A program made the position numbers and the translations under genes. A stretch of 64,000 nucleotides of DNA from Leisingera sp. NJS204 (lineage in GTDB: Bacteria; Pseudomonadota; Alphaproteobacteria; Rhodobacterales; Rhodobacteraceae), in the NCBI RefSeq assembly GCF_004123675.1, contig NZ_CP035417.1, positions 983,501-1,047,500 of the forward strand, written 5' to 3'. The notes beneath the pieces are model-generated. The model worked only from the letters and a program-made list of their open reading frames with translations, searched no databases and was not told where the DNA came from. Positions 44,770 to 52,865 of the stretch are shown here, one piece after another; positions within the stretch are counted from its first letter, which is position 1; every line of letters begins with the position of its first letter.

Positions 44770-45563
44770 GTCGCACCTTTCTGTTTCTTGATTTTGTCAA
44801 ACACATACCGGGGATAGGTGGCCTTTGCATCCCGTGCGGCACCGGCGCTGACTGACACCGTGGCATAGGGCTGCTCTTCGCTGGTCACCGCGAGAATTTC
44901 ACCGTCCGGATCCACCGCCACGGAAAGCCCCTCAAAAGCAAAACTTCCTGCCGGATAGGCAAAATTAGAAGACAGGACATAACAGCCGGTCCGCACCGCC
45001 AAGGCGCGGGCGCCGGAGACCCAGATATCGGTGCCCAGATCCGGGCTTGCGCGGGGCACCAGAAGCACTTCTGCCCCCGCCTGCGACAGGCGGCAGCCAT
45101 GCGCCGGGTCCCAAAGCTCGGTGCAGATGGCAAAACCGATCCGCACCCCGTTCCAATCCAGCGGCGCCGTTTGCTGCGCACCCGCTCCATACCAGCGGCT
45201 CTCCCAATAGCCGTCTTCCTCCGGCAGGGCGGCTTTTTCGTGCCGCACGGCGGCGAACCGGCTGTCCTGCCACAGGAAAGCACGGTTTCTGGGCTGGCCG
45301 CCTGCATTCAGGACCGGCCGCGATCCCGCCAAACCCGTTCCCAGCTGCTCACCAAGTTCATCCAAACCGCTCTCGTGGTCATGGACGGACTGTTCCCACA
45401 GCGCCGCGTCACGTTCCGGACTGATGGCCAGCCAAGCGCTCAGCGGCATTTCCGGCAGCAGCACAAGGTCGCTCTGCTCTGCCGCCGCATGGTCGGCCAA
45501 TGCGTCCGCTTGCGCCGCCTTTGCCTGCGGCCGCGGATCCCAATCGGCAATGGTGATCCTCAT
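44766..45563 (-). CDS. Carbon-nitrogen hydrolase (nitrilase superfamily)
   Basis: The 265-residue protein shows the nitrilase triad: Glu in LVLLPEMPLSAWLA near 38, Lys in VRHEKAALPEEDGYW near 109, and Cys in IGFAICTELWDPAHG near 146. It belongs to the general amidase group rather than AguB, whose specific blocks it lacks. Overlaps on both sides (ATGA with the M20 gene and with the amidohydrolase gene) show tight coupling. Confidence 0.88.
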   Translation of the reverse strand: MRITIADWDPRPQAKAAQADALADHAAAEQSDLVLLPEMPLSAWLAISPERDAALWEQSVHDHESGLDELGEQLGTGLAGSRPVLNAGGQPRNRAFLWQDSRFAAVRHEKAALPEEDGYWESRWYGAGAQQTAPLDWNGVRIGFAICTELWDPAHGCRLSQAGAEVLLVPRASPDLGTDIWVSGARALAVRTGCYVLSSNFAYPAGSFAFEGLSVAVDPDGEILAVTSEEQPYATVSVSAGAARDAKATYPRYVFDKIKKQKGAT

Positions 45564-46816
45564 TCCGTGCCCCCCGCAAATGCCTGCACACCCGCTGCTT
45601 GCAGCGCGACATCCAGCAGCACGTTCGCACCGGCCTCGACATGTTCCGGTGCCGTGTATTCCCGCTCGTTGTGGCTGATGCCATCACGGCAGGGCACAAA
45701 GATCATCGTTGCGGGTACCAGTTTGGCAAGATGGAACGCATCATGCCCGGCTCCGGAGACCATATCCCGGGAGGGATAGCCCCGCGCTGCAGCACCGGTT
45801 CGCACCGCCTCAATCAATTGCGGATCGAATGACACCACGGGCGAGTGCCAGATCTGCTCAAGACGAATATCCACGCCCTCGGCCGCGGCATTCAATCGCG
45901 CAATACCCTCGGCCAACGCGCCATGCATGTGCTCCAGCGCGGCCTCGCCGGGGTGGCGCAAATCGACCGACAGGCAAACCTGACCGGGCATTACATTGAT
46001 CGAACCCGGCAGCGTTTCGATTTTTCCGATGGTCGCGCGGGCATCCGGATCCGACAGGCCACTCCGGTAAACAAGCTCCGTCACTGCTGCCAGATGCCGC
46101 ACCGGATCGCGCCGCATCGCCATGGGCATCGGACCTGCGTGGGTCTCTTCGCCGCTCAGTGTCAGGGTATACCAGCGGATTGCCTGTCCGCCGGTGACTA
46201 CACCGATGGTCTTCTCCTCCTGCTCAAGGACCGGCCCCTGCTCGATATGCAGTTCCAGATAGCTGCCGGTTGCGCGGTTTCCCGGCTCCATACCGCTTTC
46301 GTAGCCAAATCGTTTGAGTTCCTGCGCAACCGGGATGCCGGATGCGTCGGTCGCCGCCAGTGCCTTTGCAAGGGGATGCACACCGCAATGAACGCCCGAG
46401 CCCATCATGGCGGGCTGAAACCGGGCGCCTTCCTCGTTGGACCACACGGCAACCTCTACCGGCGTTACTGTTGCAATGCCGAGATCTTCAAGCGTTTCCA
46501 GCACTTCCAATCCGGCCAGCACCCCCAGCACGCCGTCGAACCGGCCGCCATTGGGCTGCGTGTCCAGGTGGCTGCCGATGACAACCGGAGGCGCTGCCGG
46601 GTTCCGGCCCGCACGGCGGACGAACAGGTTGCCGATCTTGTCGAAGACCGGTGCAAAGCCGCGGTTTTTGCACCATGCAAGAAACAGCTCGCGGCCGTCC
46701 TCGTCATCCTGGCTGAGCGACAGCCGGTGCGAACCGCCGTCTGTTGTGGAACCGATTTCGGCCATGTCCATTAGCCGGGACCAAAGCCGCGTTCCGTCTA
46801 CCGAATAACCTGTCAT
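45560..46816 (-). CDS. M20-family Zn hydrolase (N-carbamoyl-L-amino acid hydrolase / allantoate amidohydrolase)
   Basis: The 418-residue protein has metal-site blocks VVIGSHLDTQPNGGRFDG near 78, WSNEEGARFQPAMMGSG near 125, YLELHIEQGPVLEQ near 190, and GAGHDAFHLAKLVPATMIFV near 355, the pattern of the AmaB/HyuC/AllC group. It removes a carbamoyl or amide group from a ureido acid. ATG 46816 is the family start; upstream codons in the same frame read into non-homologous DNA. It heads the three-gene hydrolase operon. Confidence 0.9.
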   Translation of the reverse strand: MTGYSVDGTRLWSRLMDMAEIGSTTDGGSHRLSLSQDDEDGRELFLAWCKNRGFAPVFDKIGNLFVRRAGRNPAAPPVVIGSHLDTQPNGGRFDGVLGVLAGLEVLETLEDLGIATVTPVEVAVWSNEEGARFQPAMMGSGVHCGVHPLAKALAATDASGIPVAQELKRFGYESGMEPGNRATGSYLELHIEQGPVLEQEEKTIGVVTGGQAIRWYTLTLSGEETHAGPMPMAMRRDPVRHLAAVTELVYRSGLSDPDARATIGKIETLPGSINVMPGQVCLSVDLRHPGEAALEHMHGALAEGIARLNAAAEGVDIRLEQIWHSPVVSFDPQLIEAVRTGAAARGYPSRDMVSGAGHDAFHLAKLVPATMIFVPCRDGISHNEREYTAPEHVEAGANVLLDVALQAAGVQAFAGGTE

Positions 46817-47255
46817 CGAACGCTCCTTCAAAGCTTCGCGAAATACCCGCATGATCCCCGCCGGGGCAGCTTCCCGGTAGTCCCCCATCTGTGGGACTGG
46901 CGAACCGCCCCCAGTATCGTGGTGCATTTGGTGCCGCTTTTGGCAGTCCTCTTCAGGCTGGCAGTGGTTGCACGCACAGGCTGCATAGAGGGCAGATTGG
47001 CGCTGGACTTACGGGCTGCCCGGAAACTGCGCCGTAGGGAAGGGTGACGGGTGACTTTGGTTGACCGGAATATGACCCACGTCCGGGAACTGCTTGTTTT
47101 CGATGTTGCAGACCACTGGGGTGTCCCTCCAATGGGGCTGCGATGAGCGTGAAGGCGAAGATGCCGAAGCGAACCGAATGGGGCGGCTTCCCGGGCAAAA
47201 TTTCTGGCTACTGCAGCCGGGAGATTGCATGGGGCTGAAGTTTTCCGTGGCTTCG
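46817..47255. other. Upstream region of the hydrolase operon
   Basis: No gene recognised. The leftward promoter of the M20 operon should lie here. CCCCGCCGGGG near 46857 is a small palindrome. The right part leads into IS5 remnant DNA. Confidence 0.35.
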
Positions 47256-47460
47256 ACCTTCCCATGTTATTAGGTAATGTAGACAAAAGGCGCACCCAAG
47301 GCCGGATGAACGTGATGTCTATGAAACCAAGGAAGCTCTCAGCGGTCTTGTCGTAGCCTGTGGCGCGCATTCTTGAGCTTGTTGAAGCACAGCTCGACGA
47401 GATTGCGCGGGACTATCCTGAATTTTGTGCCCTGGCGTGGTAGCTCAATTTTGAAGAGAC
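47256..47460 (-). pseudogene. IS5-family transposase, C-terminal remnant
   Basis: On the minus strand FRIVPRNLVELCFNKLKNAR and, after a frameshift, GYDKTAESFLGFIDITFIRP. This is the end of an IS5-type DDE transposase with the catalytic Glu in NLVELCFNKLK. The rest is missing. Confidence 0.8.
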
Positions 47461-47466
47461 CCACGT

Positions 47467-47545
47467 ATGAGCATAGACAAAGACCTGTCGGGCCGGCTGA
47501 TGGAAGGGCGTTCGCCGGGCGACCTTTTCGGCAAGGAGGGTATGC
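47467..47545 (+). pseudogene. IS256-family transposase, N-terminal scrap
   Basis: MSIDKDLSGRLMEGRSPGDL followed by FGKEGM is the start of IS256-type Mutator transposases. The match stops after about 26 residues. Confidence 0.65.
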
Positions 47546-48206
47546 ATGCGATGACACGGGCCGCTGGCTACAGGAAACAGACCTGCCAACAGGCAAGCTG
47601 CTGCTTCTGCTGCGGATCGCCACGGCCTTCGGCTCCCCGGCTGCGGTAGGCGTGTAGCTTACCCGTGGCGCCGTGCTGATCCTGCGCAACATTCCTCCCT
47701 GCGGGTTTTCAAGCGCGGAAAGTCTCCTTAACCACGCCCTGCTGCCGCCGGGCTTTTCAGTGTAGCGGCCGCAGGCGGAACAATAGAACGGGATGTTCCC
47801 CCGAATGCGATTCTGGAAACGGATTTCGACCGCCAGCTCTGCATCCACATGACCGGCCGGGCGGCGGAGCGGCTCGTCTTGGTCACATCGGTGTCCGGTA
47901 TGATAAGTGTGATGCTCGCCGATCATCTGAGCCCGGCCGGCGTTGATCTTCCCCAGGCTTGCGCTGATGGCCATGCGCTGACCACTGACAGGCCCTCTTT
48001 GATGCATCGCGCGACGGTCGTCTCGAACAGGTGCCGCAGCAGTTCGCTATCGCGGAAACGCCCGCGCCGGTTCTTAGAGAAGGTTGAGTGGTCAGGGACC
48101 CGGTCGCTCAGATCAAGGCGGCAAAACCAGCGATAGGCCAGGTTCAGATCAACCTCCTCGCAAAGGCGTCGTTCTGATCGGATACCGAAGCAATAATCGT
48201 CGAGGA
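47546..48206 (-). pseudogene. IS1182-family transposase, broken
   Basis: Minus-strand frames give FGIRSERRLCEEVDLNLAYR, then WFCRLDLSDRVPDHSTFSKN and RRGRFRDSELLRHLFETTVA, then in another frame GQRMAISASLGKINAGRAQM. These are ordered blocks of IS1182 transposases. Its upstream end is fused in frame to IS3 OrfB (LSTILDDY then CFGIRSE). Confidence 0.8.
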
Positions 48207-48366
48207 TCGTGGACAGGTAGAACCAGCCCCAGCCGATGACCTTCAGGTAAGTAAAGTCGGTCTGTTAAAGCTGGTTCGGTCGGGTCGTCTTGTCACGGAA
48301 CTCGTCAGATGCGGACAGAACCACATAGGCCGGGTTGGTGATCAATTCATAGGCCTTGAGGATGTC

Positions 48367-48406
48367 CCTCTCGGGACATTGCTGCGCAATGCCCTGCCGG
48401 GCAGTG
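48367..48406 (+). repeat. Hairpin insertion alpha-F in IS3 orfB (antisense to the gene)
   Basis: A 40-bp alpha copy: CCTCTCGGGA, CATTGC-TGC-GCAATG, CCCTGCCGGGCAGTG, then GATAGG. It is the only alpha copy opposed to the gene it interrupts, which shows that orientation is not fixed by translation. Confidence 0.88.
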
Positions 48407-48427
48407 GATAGGTCGAAGCCTCTGACA

Positions 48428-48471
48428 TCGAGCCATTGGAGCGCCATTGGTCCGAGAGACAATGGGCGAGG
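48428..48471 (+). repeat. Hairpin insertion beta-4 in IS3 orfB (antisense to the gene)
   Basis: ATCGAGCCATTGGA, then the core GCGCCATTGG, TCCGAGAGA, CAATGGGC and GAGG before GTAC. It aligns with beta-3, also followed by GTAC. Together with alpha-F the total length keeps the gene frame open. Confidence 0.75.
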
Positions 48472-48771
48472 GTACTTTTCCGTGTCAGTGAATTGCACGG
48501 CCAACTCGCGCGGCGACAGATCGCTTTGGTGCAGGGCCAGGTCCTTGATCTTCTCGCGCACCGGCTCAGGAATGCGGTTCCAGACCCGCGACGGCCTGGG
48601 GCTGCGATCTTCCAGCGCCTCAGGGCCGCCCGACAAATACCGATCATACCAGCGGCAGAAGGTCGTTCTGGGGATGCCGGGCTTGTCCTGCCTGCGCCTG
48701 GCCGGCAGGTGCGACCCTTCCACCAGCCGGATGCTCTCCAGATTCTCAGATGCGGGATACCTCATTCGCCG

Positions 48772-49134
48772 TCATCCCCATCCGCGATCAGGCTTATTTG
48801 AGCAGCCGCAACTCCAGGTCCTGCTCAGCGACAACTTCCTTTCGATCTCGGGCTTCACGGCTAAGGTCATTGACCTCGCTCTACGTCGCCGCACGCGCCG
48901 TATCGCCCGCCAAGCGTTTCTTCCCGGCTTCGAAGAATTCCTTGGGCCAGCTGTAATACAAGCTCTGCGCAATGCCCTCGCGGGACACAGCTCTGCAATG
49001 CTGTCCTCGCCCTTCAGGCCGTCCAAGACGACCCTGATCTTCTCCTCAGCTGAATACTGCTTTGGGGTGGCACGGCGGATTTCCTTGACGACCTTCTTGC
49101 CGTGGCTCCGCTTGGTTCCGGGTTTCTGTCTCAT
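48772..49134 (-). pseudogene. IS3-family OrfA, frameshifted
   Basis: It starts MRQKPGTKRSHGKKVVKEIR, then PKQYSAEEKIRVVLDGLKGE, the OrfA helix-turn-helix region. After DSIAELC one base is missing at CCCGCGAGGGC, and the rest of the family sequence (SLYYSW-type, then EAGKKRLAGDTARAA) is in another frame. No hairpin insertion is present. Confidence 0.82.
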
Positions 49135-49189
49135 CTCCACTCCTCGGTGGTTACGATGTGCCAGAAACCCTCTTATCAAATCAGTCTAA

Positions 49190-50607
49190 ACTGTCCCATT
49201 GGCGCTGACGTCAGAAAGATTCAACAGTCGCCCGGCACCGCCCTGATCCACTACGATTGTCTTCACAATCGCCAGTCCCAGCCCGCTGCCGGGCACAACC
49301 TGCCCCAAACGCTCAAACGGCCGGAACACCCGCTCAAGATCCTCCTCTGCGATGCCTGGGCCGAAATTGTCGATGGTCACGACCGCTACATCGCCTTCTT
49401 GGACAACCGCAGCCCGCGCCTGCCCACCGTACTTGCATGCATTTTCAACCAGGTTGGACAGGCACCGCTGGACAGCATTCACACGGCAAGACACGATCAC
49501 CGGTGCGGCTTCAGCCATTTCTGCATCCTCACCCAGTTCCGCCCGCTCATCGACGACCACTTCAAGCAGCTGGCCCATATCAACTTACTGAAAATCCCCG
49601 TCGCGCATCACCGCCCGTGAAAATTTCATAATCGATTCCACAACGGTCTCTACATCTTTCACCCACGTTTCAATCAGATCGCGTGTATTATCCTGGGCCA
49701 CTGTCTCGACAAACCGGTTCACCGCTGCCAGTGGCCCTAAAAGGTTATGAGCAAGGCTGCGCAAGAGCCCGATCTGATAATCACGGTCTGCGTCACGCGT
49801 TCGTTCATACGGTTGAACGACAAAGTAAATTCCCGGGTGTCCCGGGGGGATCAACGACCAGCACCTCTGCAACCTCGCCCCGCCCAAGCCGCGCGGCTTG
49901 CCGCGAGAGGCGATACAATGGCCGCATGACACGGCGGCCGATGATCAAAACAACTACTGCCAGACAGAGCTATACCACACTGGTGGTGAACAGCTTCGTA
50001 TACGCAGCATTCACCGGTGGGGGCCGTTGCAAATGATAGACCGTTAGCCAGCGGCCGGTCACTTCGTGCCGCAGTGCGATCCGGTGAACTTCTGTGCGCG
50101 GCTGGAACCGGAACAGGTTCAGCATGTTTTCCGGCGGTGCTGGTGCTTCCTCTAAAACCTAATGGCGCAATCGATGAGGTTCATTTTCCCGTGCCAAGAG
50201 TGTGGGCGGTCTCTCGCCAATGTCCAATAAGGCAGAGCGTTCAGCTGCAATTCCCGGTACTGGAGGTGGCGACGGATACCCCCGTTTTGTCATCACAACG
50301 GCATCCACCGGCACGCCCGCATCGCCGCTCAGCAGTGTTCGCAGCTCGCCCCACTCAACTTGAACTGCCTTATTCGACAGCGCCCGGGTGAACATGGCGC
50401 TCTGGCCTTCCGGAAGCGCGGCCACGTCGCGCAACGCCTGGCCAGCCAAGATCAGGTTTTGGCTTTGCTGTATCGCGGTGGTCTGTTGGACATCTGCAAA
50501 CCGCGCCACAATAACATTGGCGACCTGACCGCGAAGACGAGCCCGATGACCAACACTACAAGCTGTTGGCCCAGCGTCAGGCGGTTCAGCGTCAGCATCT
50601 TGTTCAT
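49190..50607 (-). pseudogene. Sensor histidine kinase, multiply frameshifted and 3'-truncated
   Basis: Reading leftward: a membrane anchor MNKMLTLNRLTLGQQLVVLV, a periplasmic region (QQTTAIQQSQNLILAGQALR), a second membrane part with a HAMP block RRVMRPLYRLSRQAARLGRG, FNRMNERVTQTV in a second frame, the dimerisation/His block LLRSLAHNLLGPLAAVNRFV in a third, then an ATPase domain with NLVENACKYGG, IDNFGPGIAEED and GSGLGLAIVKTIV. At least three frame breaks separate these. The end is cut by the IS3 remnant near 49190. It is divergent from the response regulator. Confidence 0.82.
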
Positions 50608-50694
50608 CTCCTAAAGCTGGCATTTGTGCGCAACTGCACTATCCCCGCATATCGCGGTTCTCTGCAAAGCCCAATGGAACCAGGTGTTGTTAAG

Positions 50695-51243
50695 ATGAAC
50701 GAAAACGTATTGATCGTAGATGACGAAAAGGCTTTGGGAACTGATCTGGCAGCCGCCTTGTCCAGCGCGGGAAATGTAACACGGCACCGGACAAATGTTC
50801 CCGAGGCCCGGCAGGCCTGGTCCGAAGAAAAGGCAGATCTGTGCCTTGTTGATATTCTCATGCCGGGCCCATCGGGCAAAGTATTCTGTCGCGAAATCAG
50901 CGAACATTCCGATGCCTCCAACATTATGATGAGTTCGCTTGGCGATCATGAAACGGCCATCGCGCTTCTCGACATTGGCGCCGATGACTGCATCGTCAAG
51001 CCGTTCTCGATGTCTGAGATGATGGCGCGCGTTCGCGCGGTCCTGCGCCGTCGCACGAGCCGGTCTGCCCCGCAGGCTGCGTCCTCCATAGAGATTGGCG
51101 ATTTGGCATTCGATCTGCAATTGCGCCGTCTGTCGAAACCTGAAGGGCTGACAATTCCGCTTTCTTCAGCAAGCACTATATCGCTCCGCGATAGGGGCTC
51201 ATCGAAACTCCTGCGCGTGGCGAGCAGGAGATTGCCCGGATGA
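50695..51243 (+). pseudogene. OmpR-type response regulator, 3'-truncated
   Basis: The receiver domain is complete: ENVLIVDDEKALG (acidic pair), CLVDILMPGPSG (phospho-Asp), and VKPFSMSEMMARVRAVLRRR (Lys). The winged-helix DNA-binding domain begins (IEIGDLAFDLQLRRLSKPEG) but is lost after LTIPLSSA, replaced by about 20 unrelated residues. ATG 50695 or 50674 could be the start. With the broken divergent kinase this is a dead two-component pair. Confidence 0.8.
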
Positions 51244-51361
51244 CCGGTGGCCTGCCATTCGGCACAGCTGGTCTCGACGCAATTAACCCCCGCGCTCCGG
51301 CCCATCGCGCGGCTTGCACTGGTCATGTTGCGGTTTGATACCGCTCCTTTGATAGAATTTA
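51244..51361. other. Junction DNA after the response regulator
   Basis: A plus-strand frame crossing the end of the regulator reads GLIETPARGEQEIARMTGGL, which resembles the end of short-chain dehydrogenases. The piece is too short to be sure. It fits scrap DNA brought in by the same rearrangement. Confidence 0.25.
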
Positions 51362-51547
51362 TTGCACCTAAGTAGACGAACTCTGGAACTGAATTGGACG
51401 GAGGAATTCCGCGCTGATGCGGTACGGATCGCGCTGACCAGTGGGCTGACATGCAAACTGGTGGCGTCTGATTTGGGCGTGACCGATGCTCAGATCCGTA
51501 TGCTGACGCTTTACGTCCTTTGGAATGCTGAAGAAGTTCCAAGCTGA
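51362..51547 (+). pseudogene. IS3-family OrfA fragment
   Basis: TEEFRADAVRIALTSGLTCK, then LVASDLGVTDAQIR, is the helix-turn-helix start of an IS3 OrfA. The frame leaves the family after that and stops at 51547. Confidence 0.7.
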
Positions 51548-51754
51548 AGAAAATCCACGCTTTCGAAAGGCCATGTACCTTCTGATACTGGCCCTTCCGG
51601 CAGGCTATCCCGGCTTCAAGGCCTGGCATTTTCAATGGCGTTTGGGGTTTTGGACGGGCAGGTTTTGGACGAACCTGTATCCGGTGCCGCAAATTCGAGC
51701 ATTCGAAGGAAGGTGTTGGCAGAAATGAGTTTTAACGCAATGACACCTTTTGGA

Positions 51755-52219
51755 TTATGCAGGTTTTTCGGCTTCCCGCTCTGCTTCCAGCGCGCGGATT
51801 AAACTTTTCATCCCGCGGTTGCCTGTCAGCACATCTTCAAGCGTCCGGCTGTCCAAAGCGGCAAAAAACGCCTCTTGCGCCTCGTTCAGAATCGGCAGCA
51901 GCCCGCAGGCCGGGGTCATCACGCAGCAACCGCCGTCTTCTTTCATACACTCCACCAAGGGGGTGCCGCTTTCTGACTTTCGCAGCAGCGCACCAATCGA
52001 GATTGCCTCTGGCGGAAGCGCTAAACGCATGCCTCCGTTCCGGCCTCGCACTGAGTCCACATACGCCTCATGGGTCAGCCATTGAGAAATCTTGGCCAAG
52101 TGATTGAAAGGCAGTTTCTGCATCGCCGCGATCTCGCGGGTCGACATCAACCCTTCCTCATGCGTGGCGAGGTGGATCAGGATGCGCAGGGCGTAATCTG
52201 AGAACTTTGATATCTGCAT
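51755..52219 (-). CDS. Rrf2-family regulator, NsrR-like
   Basis: The 154-residue winged-helix repressor starts MQISKFSDYALRILIHLATH, with recognition helix MQKLPFNHLAKISQWLTHEA. Three cysteines in VECMKEDGGCCVMTPAC near residues 90-105 match the spacing of the NO-sensing iron-sulfur cluster of NsrR. ATG 52219 is the family start; the five upstream in-frame codons follow AGGAACACTT. Targets are expected among NO or respiration genes, but none lies next to it here. Confidence 0.85.
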   Translation of the reverse strand: MQISKFSDYALRILIHLATHEEGLMSTREIAAMQKLPFNHLAKISQWLTHEAYVDSVRGRNGGMRLALPPEAISIGALLRKSESGTPLVECMKEDGGCCVMTPACGLLPILNEAQEAFFAALDSRTLEDVLTGNRGMKSLIRALEAEREAEKPA

Positions 52220-52439
52220 AAGTGTTCCTCCCATAATTAATATGCATTGAAAAGGCGCATTTTGTTAAGGTGTATCGCCGCCCATTCACTAATAGGCATA
52301 GTTAATGCTTATTAGTGGGGGCGGCACATGCTCATCATTGCCCGCAAAATCCGTGCCTGAAATGCCGCGCATCATTCAAATGTCGCGCACGGGGTCCGAG
52401 AAACTTACAGCAAAATTCTCTATCACAGGGCGTAGTGAT

Positions 52440-52762
52440 GCGTTTGAACGGTTTCTGAGAGTGCCGGTAAGCAACGGCGGTTGCCTGCTCTCGCAACCGC
52501 TGCTTCCAAGAGGCATGATCCCGGCCAATTCGCCAACAACGTCAAGCTGATGGCCATCGGATACCACATTGTCCGGAACCATCCGCACCTCCGGAATCCA
52601 GGCGCGCAGCACTGCTGCGGCCTCCTGCCTCGCCTCTGGCGCGTACAGAGACCGGGCGGGATCTTGGACCGGTTCTGTGTGCCGGGCCGAGAGGCTGGGA
52701 TGCAGCCGCAGGGCAGGCACTTGCGGGTGACAGCCCAGAGCATCGTTGGCGCATTGCGGCAT
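52440..52762 (-). pseudogene. Serine recombinase, C-terminal remnant
   Basis: The minus strand reads LHPSLSARHTEPVQDPARSL, EARQEAAAVLRAWIPEVRMV and LDVVGELAGIMPLGSS, the last part of large serine recombinases. The 42 bp that follow (52455-52500 region, GGTTGCGAGAGCAGGCAACC) closely match the DNA behind the recombinase remnant at 11434-11470, so the two remnants are related. N-terminal catalytic parts are absent. Confidence 0.65.
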
Positions 52763-52865
52763 GAACTTTGCGAAATGCGGCGGAAAGCTGCATCCGGCTA
52801 GGAAATTGTTAGAGAGTGCAGCTTAAACCTGCTGGCAATATGCACGTAACGAAGGTTCCGCACTA

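Larger units (their letters stand above)
48207..48765 (-). pseudogene. IS3-family OrfB, N-terminal part with two hairpin insertions
   Basis: It starts MRYPASENLESIRLVEGSHL, then RVWNRIPEPVREKIKDLALH and SPRELAVQFTDTEKY, as in IS3 OrfB. Instead of FVSE-x-SVYR, two insertions follow: beta-4 (48428-48471) and alpha-F (48367-48406). The family sequence resumes at ILKAYELITNPAYVVLSASD. TAA at 48265-48267 replaces the Trp of NQLWQTD, and the frame then continues (QTDFTYLKVIGWGWFYLSTI) into the IS1182 fusion. Confidence 0.85.

Noticed and set aside
48962-49000. A further alpha copy in the IS3 orfA (CCCTCGCGGGACACAGC resembles the alpha start).
   Set aside because: The codons match the normal OrfA protein (REGIAQSLYYSW type) apart from one missing base, so this is native sequence and not an insertion.
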